A stretch of 64,000 bases of DNA from Latrodectus hesperus. Taxonomy: Eukaryota; Arthropoda; Arachnida; Araneae; Theridiidae. This document shows positions 1 to 42,934 of the stretch, piece after piece; the stretch's first letter is position 1, and the number at the start of each line of letters is the position of its first letter. Position numbers and translations under genes: made by a program. The stretch covers positions 45,637,672 through 45,701,671 of the forward strand of contig CM075857.1 in assembly GCA_037975125.1 (NCBI GenBank). The letters run 5' to 3'. The notes under the pieces are model-generated. The model was given only the letters and a program-made list of their open reading frames with translations. It did no database searches and was not told the DNA's origin.

Positions 1-30620
<30,620 letters not shown>

Positions 30621-30630
30621 ATTCTGTCAT

Positions 30631-30792
30631 CGCTCAACAGTCGTTTCATGCTCACAAAAACTAATTAAACCGGGGTTAACAGCTTCAAGTAGATTCCAAA
30701 TCACTACAAACATTTATACACGAGATGTAAGACTTAGATCCAGAAACAGCAGAACCGATAACCAGCGCTAATTATTTAGCTACCAGCTCGGC
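30631..30792 (-). mobile_element. tRNA-derived SINE (family A), near full length, diverged
   Basis: Read on the minus strand it begins GCCGAGCTGGTAGCTAAATA (tRNA-like head), has a decayed B box, the body motif with GTTTGTAGTGATTTGG, and ends GAGCGATGACAG. Clearly the same family as 27409-27560 and 40464-40646. Confidence 0.75.
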
Positions 30793-31102
30793 AAAATTCA
30801 ATTTGCTGAACGTGATTGAAGTTGCTGATGGAGTTTCATTTAAGTACTGTTATAAAAAAAAATCACATGTAAAACGCATCTTTCATTTAAGATAAAATAA
30901 TCTTACTACACAATCGATTTAGAAAAGAAAGTCCTAGATAAAATTATAATCAAAATACTTCAGCAACATAGAAAAAACTAAGTATGTTATAATATGCAAA
31001 TATACAGAACACATATACTCTAATATAAGGCCAAATTTTAAATATTTACATTTTTTTGAAAAGAAATACTTATAAGAGAAGCTGAAAGTGTTCGATTCCG
31101 GT

Positions 31103-31130
31103 TTTTTAGTGGTTCAGAAACCACTAAAAA
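31103..31130. repeat. Perfect inverted repeat (12-bp arms, 4-nt loop)
   Basis: TTTTTAGTGGTT, loop CAGA, then its exact reverse complement. It lies just after a B-box-like GTTCGATTCC and just before a second small dyad (ATGGTCA...TGACCAT, 31139-31165). Possibly a decayed SINE. Confidence 0.85.
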
Positions 31131-32599
31131 CTTAGGCCATGGTCAAATCGACCAGAAGTGACCATAGAGCTGAAATCTTAAATTATTAAACTGAAAAATG
31201 ATAAACTGAATTAAGTATACTGTAATAGCATTCCATGCTCTTAGGATCTATTCTACAAATCATAAAATTCAGAATTTGAGAATTATCCAATTTCAACATT
31301 ATATCTGTAAATTATTTATATAAAAACGACGAAGAATGAAAAATACTGCTGCGATACGAAAATTAAGATCTATATTGCAATTAAGTTCAGTTACAATACA
31401 TAGTTCTTCAATATATTGGTTTCAAGATCGACAAATTCTTAAGAGAAAGTTGGATTCGACACCATAGAAAAGTCTAAAGATTTATATTTTCTTTTGAAAC
31501 ATCTTATGCAATTAACGCAATGTCGCTCAACGATCATCATTCGTACATTAAAAGTTGATTCAGTTTATTTGTTCGTGGATCGAAAGTATTAGCCATTAAA
31601 CTCAACGCATAATTTTATCGCAAAAGATTATATAATGTAAAATAAACGATGAACACAACGCCCGCTATTAAATTGAGAAGATTTCCTGGGCCAGTTCATT
31701 CAGTATTTTTCTACGTTATTAGCAGAGAATTAACACACTAACCTTCAGTCTGATAGTTTTATATGCGCATCAAAATATGGATGAATTAAGTTTAAAAATA
31801 TTCTTAAGCCCATTTTTTAAAATCTTTTATCACAGTTCTACCATAAGAATAATTGTGAGGCACATATATACATTAATTTTATAAGCAATAAACTATTCAA
31901 AATTCTGCACATTGATAGAAATCTACATTTCAATACCTATTACATGACTAACAAGTCGACAGTCAAAGCAATGACAATAGTCGAATAATATTCCAAGCAT
32001 GTAGATGTCGGCTGTTTTCTATGCTTGACTGCCCTAAACGAAAATTTATGAAAAAAGTGCTCTTGAATAAATAAAAAAGCTGTTTTTTCTGCCGCTTGTC
32101 TAAAAGCCAACTTCGATTTTCCTTAGTAATCGCAAATAACAAAATTACTTATATATTGCTGTTGAATATTTTGAATAGAAATAGAGGTAATGTTATCTAC
32201 TTTCTCTATTCAAAAAATAATTTTTTTAATATCGAGAATTTATGAATTTATTGGATATCATACGTACATGAGGGCCAAATTTAATAAATGTTTCTCACAA
32301 AAAGTAACAAATAATCGCATTATTAATTTATCAATATCGCATATTATGAGAGTTACTGACATATCAATATAGTGTTGTTTAAATATAAATAAATATATAA
32401 AAGCAGCTTTATAAGGAATCGTAAATTTTGAAATCAAGTACAGTTACTTATTTCAGGACTTTTGTGTATTTCAATTGCTTTCAATTCAAATTTACAAGTA
32501 TAACGAAATATATTTTTAATGCAAATTTGATAACAGTAGTAAAAATCATTAAAAAAAAAGTCTTGTGCTCAAATCCAGATCCTGATTAAAACAGAGGTA

Positions 32600-32850
32600 C
32601 ACGGTTGGTTGGTTGATTTTTATGGCGCGAGATCCAAATAAGGACAAGCTGCGCCACAGAGGTACACGGAGTCCCACATCAGAGGAACCCCCCCCCCTCA
32701 ATCGAATAGAAAGTTTATTTTTACGTTGTCAATTCAGTCGAAGAGAATTGTTAACCAAATTGAATAGAAAGTGTTGTTGTGAAGCAGAGGGGGGCTTCCT
32801 ATGAAGTTTTTGTCCTGGACCCCAATTAGACTAAGTCGGGCCCTGCTCAA
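32600..32850 (+). repeat. Unclassified GC-richer dispersed repeat
   Basis: A block of distinctly higher GC than its surroundings, starting GGTTGGTTGGTTG and containing TTTATGGCGCGAGATCC, a C10 run and GGACCCCAATTAGAC. Composition and the GGTT-repeat start suggest a transposable element end. The 63-codon open frame across it is not a gene. Confidence 0.4.
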
Positions 32851-32984
32851 ATCATATTCCTTTGAAAATATCGAAGTAAGAGAAAAATTACAAACGAATT
32901 AAGCTAGATTTATGTGAAAATCTTAGCACAAAAACTTCTGAAATTGACACGTTAAGCAGTCACCATAGTGCAATCTAGCTACTT

Positions 32985-33128
32985 TTACGTAATCAAAAGA
33001 GGACTAATTCGATCAAGACCCGATTTAAAATAAATTCAAAATAACTTTAAACATCAAAGCTCAAAATGAGAATCGAACCCATGAGGTGTTGAGTTAAGCG
33101 ACCAAAATGCTCGTTATTCATCGAACTA
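32985..33128 (-). mobile_element. tRNA-derived SINE (family A), diverged
   Basis: On the minus strand: head CTTAGTTCGATGAATAACGA, B box ATGGGTTCGATTCTCATT, then the body. The 3' tail is eroded. Confidence 0.65.
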
Positions 33129-33159
33129 AGTACATTATAGTTGGGATTCGATAGTTTTA

Positions 33160-33200
33160 GTAGCACTATATTGCCAGCCCAGGTGGCACAAAACAAAAAC
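33160..33200 (+). repeat. Fragment of SINE family C (3' part)
   Basis: CTATATTGCCAGCCCAGGTG followed by GCACAAAAC closely resembles the end of the element at 53365-53615 (CATATTGCCAACCTAACAGG, GCACAAGAC). Only the tail is recognisable. Confidence 0.4.
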
Positions 33201-33839
33201 ATTCGATAGTTTTTCCACACAACGCTTACATTTTGTATAAGACTTAATTTTACAGCCTATGGTAAGGCTGGAATATAAAATTATGATTTAATGATAAAAA
33301 TGAACTTCAAAAAACAGCTAAAGTTACATTAAAGAAAAGCAAGTATCACCTTAATTAACAATTTCCGTTGATGTAGATATAATTGTTAAATTTTGAATTT
33401 AAACACTAAGCAGTTTTTAAAATAAGGATTAAAAAATCTTTTAATTTTTGTCTAGAAGCTGAACCTACTTTAGAGTTAAAAAGTTTAAAAACTGAAATTT
33501 TACATTTGAATGATAAAAATTTAAGAAGAGTTCAGAGATAAGAACTAGGTAATTTAAAAATACTTGTATTTTTTCTTTTTTATCAAGAATATCTACTCCA
33601 AGTTAATCTCTCCTATCTTCTCAATCGTATGAGAAAATAGACAAGACACATGACATTTTTTGAAAACAGCTCATACTTGTAAATTTTAAGAATATAATAA
33701 ATAAACTAGCTTTAAATAAAAAAGCCTTGTTAAGATACTTAATTTTAAAAAAAAACATTGTTTATTTAAAACACATTTCTCGATAATTTTGTCCAATTTT
33801 TATTTGAAATATTTTAATATATTAACTTTAAGCAAACAG

Positions 33840-34200
33840 GGTGAGTCATGAGTATAATCTATGTTAATCTCAGCCTTTAATACAGAGAATCAATGAAAGG
33901 AGCGCATTTTAAAGTTTTGCTTAAGGCACCTGTTTAGTCAGAGGAACGGCAATGACAAAGTGATAACAACTTATAGAGAACGATGACTAATCGACAGAAA
34001 GCATTATGTGTGTGTCATGCATTCTTCAGGTGATTCTTAGTGTCTCCCGACTTAATAATTTGCGGTTTTTTCCTTTGGGGTATATGTGAAGGACAATGTT
34101 TACGTAGAACCTTGCTTAGCTACTCATTACCGACTTGAATGTATTCAAGATTGGGCATATATGGGTCAAGTTTGACAAGAGGAGTCAACTTTTTTTTAAA
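33840..34200 (+). pseudogene. Tc1/mariner-superfamily transposase relic
   Basis: Around 34044-34140 the plus strand reads SPDL-IC-GFFLWG and, after a frame change, YVKDNVYVEP, matching the SPDL..DFFLWGY.K..VY signature of insect-type transposases; the surrounding 300 bp are GC-richer than average. No terminal repeats found. Confidence 0.5.
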
Positions 34201-35367
34201 TACAGAGAGAATATGAAACTCTCTTTTAAGTACCACATTATTTTATGAAGTCCACATTATTCTATGAAGAATTTTATTTCAAAACATCAAATAGGGAGGA
34301 ATCATTTTTTATACTTTACTAAATTACAATATATTTATAACACACAAATAATATTAATTATAATAATCTATCATAATTTAGAACAATATATTACTATTTA
34401 TTTACAATATATTTAGAATTTGTTAAGACAAAAATACAGAAAAAGTAATTATATCAAAATCAATTAACTGATTAGAAACCATAGAATAAGCGTATTCGAT
34501 CAAGACTGAAAAAGCATCAGTTTTAAGCAAGAACACCATAAAATCGAACTGCAAATTAAAAATAAAGGAAAATCTCCTCATAATTTTTTTACGAACTTAT
34601 TTTATACGGTCACCAAGAAATTCAATGTTTCTTAGCTTTAATTAAAACTTTAAAGTTATAGCAGTACAATTCGATTAAAATCGAGTTACACTTTCTAAAT
34701 AGAAAATTTTATATATATATTCAGATATCATGAAAATTAATATTAATAATAATTTGTATAATTTGCTCCACTCACTAACAACAAACAAACGACAGTAAAA
34801 AATATCTGTGCTTATGTGTGCAGTTTACAGCATTTGTGATTGTACTTCCTATAAAATTATCAGTCACCAACATTCTTGCTAAACAACAATTTTTAAATCT
34901 ATGAGAGTAGTTAGGGACAGGAAGTTTAGTTAGTTACAACATAAAAGAGGACATTCAAAGATGTTTAATGGAATTTAAGTTTAGACATTATACAACCAAT
35001 ACCCTTTCTCCAAGTTTTCGACAATAACAGTTCCATGGGGAAGCACATTATAATCCATTGAAATCCAGTGAGCGAAAATATGATCAGTTTCAGCAAATGA
35101 AATCTTACAAATGGTACTTCGAATTTCCTTCCATTAACATACGGTAATCACAAAAATTATCAGTAAGTTTATGGACGGTGCGATACCCCAATGAAATCGA
35201 TGGTCAGACAATGATACTTTGATCCTGTAATAGGTGATGTCCTGGATCATTGGGGAATGTGTGTCTTGAGCTATCCAGACTAATAAATTTGTCATTGAAT
35301 ACCAGGGCGAATCGCAACTCATTCATGAATTTAAAAATTTATCCTAAAGAGTCATAACCAATTAATA

Positions 35368-36532
35368 CACAATCCAGTCACATTAATGTGACCACATACT
35401 TTCGACGCCGACGTTAAATAAACAATCACGGAAGGCAGGTGTCAGACACTGTAGTCGAGCGTATATAACGGGTATGTGAGGGCTTTGTAAAACATTGCAC
35501 TCATTGGCGCAATACAGAAGAGGAACGATTTACATCTGACATCCAAAGGCCATGATTATTGGCTTTCGGGCCAAGGGTACATGCATTTCCGAAACGGCTA
35601 CGAACAAGTAGCGATTGTTTGCGTGCTATTTTGGTAAAAGTAAAACATGCATGGTAAAATAGGACAAAAAAATAATCAGCGTATGGCAAATGTGGTGCAC
35701 CACGGGCTATACATGATTGAGACGATCGGGCGAATAGATATGCTAACGTTGATTTACTGACCTGACTACCAACAAAGTCTCCCAAACTATTGTTCAAAGA
35801 ACGTTGGCTCTCCGAAACATACTTGGTTCAATCACTTAGGCTGACTGCTGTTCATCGGCGACGAAGGCTAGAATTTGAACGTGAGTACCGCAAGCGGAAG
35901 TTCACTGAGTAGCGAAAGGTAGCATTTTCCGGTGATTCACGTTTTATGCTCCATCGGACAGGAGGACGTTGGGGCATACGACATGAAACTCCTGAAAGCA
36001 AATACCCTGCAACTACTAGAGAAATGGTCCAGGCTGGAGGCGAGAGTATTAAGATTTAGGGAATGTTCTTTTGGCATTCTTTGGGTTCACTCATCAATGT
36101 GAAAGACACAATGGATCAATACAAGAACGAATCTATCCTTGCAGACTATGTCCAGCCTTATATGCACATTATTTTTCCTCAGAATGATGGCATCTACCAG
36201 CAGGACATTGAAAGGTGTCGTACAGCTGGTAGTGTACGTACGTAGTTCGAAGAGCACCAGGATGAGTTTATTATTCTTCCCTGCTCAGGAAACTCCCCTG
36301 ACTTAAACCTAATAGAGAATTTGTGGGACCATCTCGATCGCGTTGTTCGCGACATGAATCTTCACTCGAGTAATCTAGCATCGCTGGACACGCCATTGGT
36401 GTCGGCGTTGCTCAACACCCCAGTAAACACCTTCAGGAACCTAATTCACTCTCTTCCTGTAAGCCGGACGATCTGAGAAAGGTGATTATTCTGGTTTTTG
36501 ACAGGTGGTCATATTAATGAGACTGGACTGTG
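35368..36532 (+). mobile_element. Tc1-like transposon with inverted ends, inactive
   Basis: A 1165-bp element with 28-bp terminal inverted repeats (25 of 28 identical; left end CACAATCCAGTCACATTAAT) and TA at 35366-35367 and 36533-36534. It lies in the presumed coronin 5' intron. Size and ends are standard for the family; divergence between the ends indicates an old insertion. Confidence 0.92.
35510..36478 (+). pseudogene. Tc1-like transposase relic
   Basis: Plus-strand fragments of a DDE transposase: AFSGDSRFMLHRTGG (first Asp region), YVQPYMHIIFPQNDGIYQQD (second), a stop where a conserved Trp is usual at FEEHQDEF, and NSPDLNLIENLWDHLDRVVR (third). Multiple stops and frameshifts, especially in the first third. 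The open frame at 36063-36245 is one fragment of it. Confidence 0.88.
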
Positions 36533-36534
36533 TA

Positions 36535-39100
36535 GATTGGTTATGTACTTTATTTGTATACTAATATCTACCTCTGATGTAAACTGCAGCCTCAATTCAT
36601 ACTTATTTTCGAAAATTTAAGTTTTCCTTGAGAGCACTTCCAAAATTTCGAAAATTTTTTAAGTGATAAAATATGAAAATTGCATTTTAAATGTGTTAAT
36701 TACACATAAATTTGTCAGCAATTTAACTTGAAAGCGAATTGCAAAATCATTTTAATAAATAAAATGAAGTCTAATTAGAGTATACTTTACTAACATTTCT
36801 TAATTTAAAGTACCAAGATTATAAGCCCATGCAAACCAAAACTTCGAAAACACGATTTCACTTGAGTTACTTACATATAAAAAATTTATAGTTTATTTTT
36901 ATATAAAACTTATAAGCATTTTTATATATTCCTTGGTAAATTCTAGTCTTATCTATATACTAGTAAATAAATTAAAAAAGTTCTGACATTTTTTTTAAAA
37001 ATAATGTTTATTTTGTTATTGTATTGAAATATTTATAAAGTTATTCATAATCATTTAAATCTTTTTTATACTTTTGAAACATTAATATCTGACTTTACCG
37101 AGTTCATGCATTTTAATTTGCATCAATTTAAATTGGTAACCACATATTTTCAAACTCAAATGTCTCCAAGGATATTATTTTAGGTAAGTTTTATGAAATT
37201 GTGTTCCCGTTAACGCCATTGATTTCTAAAAACTTTACATTATTTTTCGAAGTTAATAAGTTCTTTTTTATAATAATTTTTATTACTTCATAAAACACTT
37301 TTATAAAATCAAAATCTGATTAAGCTTAAATTTTCGATTAACAATCGAAAAAACAGTAAAATTCATTTTTAACTTATCAGTTGAATTTTCAGAAATTATA
37401 TATAAAGGAAAGAAAAAAATGGGTGCGTTTTTGACTGGACAATATAAATACTGTAAAAATTTAAAAATTTGTATCACAATTCAGTTTAAGTACATTAAAG
37501 AATAAACAGAAAATATTATTCATAAGCAAATAATTTTCGAAACTTTAATCTCTACGTATTTTTTCATTCTATGTGCATTTAAAATGATAACGGTAATTTT
37601 TTTGGCACAAGTTGTTTTTAAATTACCAATGATAAGTATATCAAAAACGATAATTCAAAACATATTGAGGATTGCTAGAAAATTTCATCATATTACACTG
37701 AATCATGAAATTTAACTTTAGGTGAAAAAAAATATATACTTAATATTTGCTGCATGTTTTTCTTCCCCTCTTTTTTATTGGAAACTTACCTTTATGATAT
37801 TCGTACGAGTGAAACAGTAAAAGCATATTTTCATGTAAATAAAATTTTCATGGAAAATGCTGAATTCTTAGATCACAATATACTCGAAACAAGCCTTCCA
37901 CAAAAATATATTTATAAAAACTTGAACAAAAGTACTATTTTTGAAAATCTCTCATATACCATTTAATAAAGATTGAGTTCATAAAAATCAGAACATGAAA
38001 GATGGACTTAAAAATGGTCTCAAAATGTAACAATGAAAAGTCTAACAGACATTATATGGAAAATTATTGAATTATTGCTTCTGAAAAATATGTATGAAAT
38101 ATAATTAGATACGATAAAATAAGAAACAGATCGTCATTCAGATAAAGCTCTTAAAAAAGTACAATAAAAAAATAAAAATGTTTTCTCTTCCACTGGTATC
38201 TACTAAAGCGGAAAAAGAATTCTTATTGAAAGGAAAAGGAACTGTGATAGTGAAAAATATCTGACAGGAAACTAGACAGAATTTCATCGTAGATAATTTT
38301 CGAAGACTTAAAAATCGGAATCTCACAGGCAATTTCTAATAAGTTATTTGAATCATACTATAGTGTTCGGTAAATTTTATTTATAATTAGAATTTCGTAT
38401 TTACTCGTGGGAAACTTAATAACTTGGACAAGATAACACTTAAAGAACAATAAAGTGTCATAAGTAACAACACAATAAAGAAACGCATTTTAATCTAGTG
38501 AAGAGGAAATGCGCAAGAAACATTTTTTAACAAAAAATAATTGAATTCTAACTGTTTTATTATTTAAAAAAGCAATTCATTTATATGGGCACAAACAGAT
38601 TTAAATTAAAATAAATTTTGAGGGAGAACTGCTGTTGGTTCCACTATTGTACTATTCGAGCTTCCACTATTCGAAACGAAACAAAAATATAAGTTTAAAT
38701 ACAAAGGTATTGCATTAACCTGAAAAGAACTTTAAAAAATAAAATTTTTGGAAAATGAATGATTTGAATTTCAAAAGAACTTTAAAAATTACGCACATTT
38801 AAAAACCATCACAAATGTTATGAATCTTTCAAAAAAATCTGAAAGTAAAATTACAAATCCATTAGCATATCTAGGGAAATGAATATACAGAAAATACATC
38901 GAGTTCAAATAAAACGTATTGCTTATTTTGCGGAACTTACAGTGTATTCCGTACTTCGGACTAATTTATAATGATTATTAATGGTTTAAATTTAAAATTT
39001 TTCATTTTAGCATTTATGAATATGATAGCAATTTGTGTGATCGCTATTTCGCAGTACGATTCTAAATTCAAATCCAGCAGTATTATACAGAAGTAATATA
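36535..39100. other. AT-rich stretch, nothing recognised
   Basis: 2.6 kb of AT-rich sequence with scattered short chance open frames and no repeat or coding signature that I can name. Confidence 0.65.
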
Positions 39101-39104
39101 TATT

Positions 39105-39270
39105 GCTACCCCTCTACATATGCATTTGTCGGGTGGAAATTTCCCTGTTTTTTTCCCAGCATATGCGAATATTGCCCACTCACCCGGTAGGTTAAAAGTG
39201 AAGAGTAAAAACTTGGCAGCTTTTAGTACGCTGTTACGCTATTCACTACGCGCCATCAAAATTACAATAT
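39105..39270. other. Local GC/CpG-richer block with GGAAATTTCC dyad
   Basis: About 160 bp with several CpGs (GTACGCTGTTACGC, CTACGCGCC) and a perfect GGAAATTTCC palindrome at 39135-39144 inside CGGGTGGAAATTTCCCTG. It could be a repeat fragment or a regulatory block; nothing decides between them. Confidence 0.3.
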
Positions 39271-39721
39271 ACACAGTTACAGCAGTAAAATTACATAATT
39301 ACAACTATATATTTTATTGGCATTTTTATTCGGACTATGAAATCAAATATGAACATGCAAATAAATTTCTAATGAACTTAAATATATATAGCTAAAGAGT
39401 AATACAATTTACGCATTGATTATTATGAAAAAAATAAAGCAAATAAAAAGAAATGCACAAAAGATTTTAAAAAATACGTGGATATTCCCATATCACTATA
39501 ATATCTTTGATATTTAACTCTTGCAACAAATTTCAATTTGTAATTTATTTAATACAATGAAGCCTTTTTCATACTAGGCGACTTTTATCGTAAGATAAAA
39601 AATCGTCCGCTATTTTATTGTGAGCAAAAAGTTATGCTAAAGTGTCTTCAACAAGGACTTTCATAGATGTCAAGCTAAATTCATTTTTATTCAAAGATAC
39701 TGTTTTCAAAAACTCACGATG

Positions 39722-39869
39722 CCTGTTGATTGTCGCTCAATGATCAATTTTTGCACACAAGGGCTAATTAGATCATGACCTAAGGATTAAAGTGGATTCA
39801 AAGCAACTATAAACATCAAAACCCAAAGAGGGATGGAATCCACGAACTGTTGTCAATCGAAAGCAAGAG
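39722..39869 (-). mobile_element. tRNA-derived SINE (family A), 5'-truncated, with TSD
   Basis: Minus-strand copy of 148 bp flanked by a 13-bp duplication with one mismatch: AAAACTCACGATG (39709-39721) and AAAATTCACGATG (39870-39882). Its 5' end falls at the same CTTGC position as the copy at 27409-27560, so the A-box half is again missing. Confidence 0.85.
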
Positions 39870-40463
39870 AAAATTCACGATGTATAGTCAACATATTCTA
39901 AGTACACTTTGGATACAATTTATTACTTTTTGACAGAAAATTTACTAATTTAGGATTTTTGAAAATTAATACAGTAGTAGTAATTCACAATTCTTGTTAT
40001 TCTGGAAAGTATTTCAAATATTTTTAGTGACATTTTGTGACATTCAACAAAATAAGGGCAACATTTCTTGAGTGTTGCGCTCAATACGTTGAAATTACTT
40101 TATCAGTTGTAGTACACTCATTTATAATTATAAAATCAATTTTTTTAAGTGTTTGATATTTTACTATTAAATAATAAGAATTAAAATGAACTTTACTTTT
40201 TAAATAATTTTAAAGTGTAAATATTTTAAAATTATTTTAAATAATTATTTTAATTAGCATTCTAAATTTTAAATAATAATTTGTATCACCATTCTAAATC
40301 TTGTAATATTCTCATACTTTTATACAATAAATATGCAATCAATATCTTTCAAGAAATTTTAAGAAAAACTCAGTATTTTTAAAGAAACAATTAGTGAAAT
40401 GCTATATACCCGAGACGTTAAGCAAATCCTATAAAAACTTGATTTTTATAACAGAATATTAAG

Positions 40464-40646
40464 CATAATTTGTGGCTCAACAATTTATTATTATTATTAT
40501 TGCTTACACGAGTGCTGATTAAGGCCGTTACCTAAAGTTTTAAGTGAATTCCAAACTACTACAAAGAGCCAAACAAAGGTGGGATTCGAATTTACAAAAT
40601 GTTGAACAGAACAGAGCACTAACCATTCGATGACAAGCTCGGCTGT
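40464..40646 (-). mobile_element. tRNA-derived SINE (family A), full length, 11-bp TSD
   Basis: 183 bp on the minus strand, flanked by AGAATATTAAG at 40453-40463 and 40647-40657. The head AGCCGAGCTTGTCATCGAAT includes the A-box part (GAATGGTTAGTGC), and a B-box region (AATTCGAATCCCACC) follows. A (TTA)n expansion sits near its 3' end. It defines the full-length form of the family in this window. Confidence 0.9.
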
Positions 40647-40899
40647 AGAATATTAAGAGCATATTATTTAAAAATATTTGACTTCGGTGAAGTTCAATGA
40701 ATGTGATTTCATATTTGACTTCTGTGAAGAATAAAACAGGTGATACGATTCTTCCATATAATTCGCACAAAAGAACATAAGATCACTAATGAAGTTAGAA
40801 ATTTTTGTTCGATTGATAAAAAATTACAAAAAATTTTAATTTAAAAAAAGAAAAATTCGAAATGTTTTTGTATAATATTGTATATTACAAGCATATTCG

Positions 40900-42760
40900 A
40901 TCCCACCCTGAGTGATTGCGATAGCAATTACAGAAAGAACATTTTACTCATTTAAACATTTTTCTCGTATCATTTCTAAATTCATGCAAGATTTTAACAA
41001 ATTTAATAATGAAACATTTACACAGTTGTATTTTAATAACTTTACAAATATTTTTATAAAATTATGTAACGCTAAGGCATAACTGCAATAAATGTTAAAT
41101 GAAGCTATTATTGAAGACATCAAAGTTCTCGGGGGAAAAAAATATATTTTTATTATTTTATAATGAAAATTTTAAGGATTTTAAATACTTCGCAATACAT
41201 TTCCTAGGATTTTCAGTGTTTCGTTTAGTTCCAAATTATAAGGATGCGGTTCCTTTGGAACTGTCACTTCTCACTCTACTACGTTGCAAGAAATCTATTA
41301 TTAGCTTAACTCTTTCATGTGAAAAAATAAATGACTCGGTTTTTTTTTTAGTTTTTTATTTTCCACCCCCGTTAAAAAATATTTTTCTGTCAGTTGAAAA
41401 AACTGCCAACATTTAACTGAAATTGAAAATTGTCTTTGAAAAAAACTATTTTTGGCGAAAATTGAAAAAACTATACTCACTTCATAATGGTTATAGAATT
41501 AAAACATTGAATAAAAAATTTTAACACATTTAAAACGATTGGCATGGTCTTAGCTCCAAATAGAAAAATCCATCTAGGAAAAAATTCAGTGTTTTAGCCA
41601 AGTGAATTACCAGTACCTAAAGACTGAAACACAACGTAAAAAAAAATATGCATCTCCTATTTTTCTCAAGTATCTTTCTCCTCTCTTCCCTCACCAGTTA
41701 AGATAAATTCGAACTTATATTCAAAACATATGTATATTTAAATATATCCACTCACCTTTTTGATTAAAAAACATTTAAGACATGATTAAAATAAAACATT
41801 AAATAACAAACATGTTATATAGTTGTTTTAATTTTAACAATTTACAATAAAATGATTAGCAATAGATGATATGGAAAAAATACTCAAGATTACAGCTTGG
41901 TCTTATGAAAATTTCTTTTTATATATTTTTCAAGAGTCTAAGTGTTGGTGATCCACACACACTTTTGAGAGATGTTTCCTAATAATCTGTGTGTTTCCTA
42001 ATACGAGCTGTGTAAGATAAATAAGCAATAGCTAATTTTGCAAATCACTGGTCTATTATGTACATAGAGAAAGCACAATTTTCTACAAACAATCTTGTCA
42101 TATTTAATATAAACATGATGAAATAAGATTGTTTTATTTCACGACTTTTCAAATGATACATAAAATTTAATCAAAGTCTCCACAGTAACTCCACATTAAA
42201 TCTCCACAGTAACTTTAATACAGAATCTGAATTCCTCACGTTTTTTTCATTTTACTACCAATTAGTCAAGCAACAAAATCCACCACATTTGACGAAACGA
42301 AAAAAATAGATAACGCCGAAAAGTACTTAATTAAGACCTCTGTAATAGTTACCTTGGTCCCCATAATTCGCTTAACTCAAAATTAAAAAAGAGCTGTAAC
42401 AAAATGTGTAAAGATTGAGAGTAAGAAACTGAATGTATTATTCATTTTTTAATCAGGGGTAAATACATAGAAAAGGTTTCATATTAAATATAATTCCAAT
42501 AACTACTACTAAGCCATATAATTCGTGACAAGATAACACCATAAAACCAAAGCATCAGAAAATTATACAACAGTAAAAAGGGGAGTAAAAATAGCTTTAT
42601 ACGACTTCGATGGAAAAGGGATGTTCAGATCATGATTGTTGGATGCTCTTTTCAAAATATGAAAGCACCCACACATTTTTATTTTTATCACTTGACCTAG
42701 GAATAATCCTTCCGATTAAAGCGTACATATAGCTTATTAGAACTGAAAAAATTTATTTGG
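40900..42760. other. AT-rich stretch, nothing recognised
   Basis: AT-rich sequence; a lone B-box-like ATTCGATCCCACC near 40897 may be a SINE scrap. The 105-codon open frame at 41099-41416 shows no domain and AT-driven composition. Confidence 0.6.
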
Positions 42761-42774
42761 TTTATCGCGTTCTA

Positions 42775-42931
42775 CGTTCATTTTTTTGCACCAAAGTGTT
42801 AATTTGATTGAGATCTAAATGAAAGGGATTTCTCGAACCACTAGTAATAAATACATCCAAACATAAGATGGGAATCTAACATCAACTGAACTGAAAACCA
42901 GAATGCTAACCATTCAGCGAGATGATCGGCG
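42775..42931 (-). mobile_element. tRNA-derived SINE (family A), diverged
   Basis: Minus-strand head GCCGATCATCTCGCTGAATG followed by GTTAGCATT, a decayed B box, and the body with ACTAGTGGTTCGAG. Same order as the full-length copy. Confidence 0.7.
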
Positions 42932-42934
42932 AAG

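Noticed and set aside
35501..35797. 98-codon minus-strand frame
   Set aside because: It is the complement of the Tc1-like transposase relic.
41099..41416. 105-codon plus-strand frame
   Set aside because: Composition follows the AT-rich background (Phe, Leu, Lys, Ile), with no domain and no splice-supported extension.
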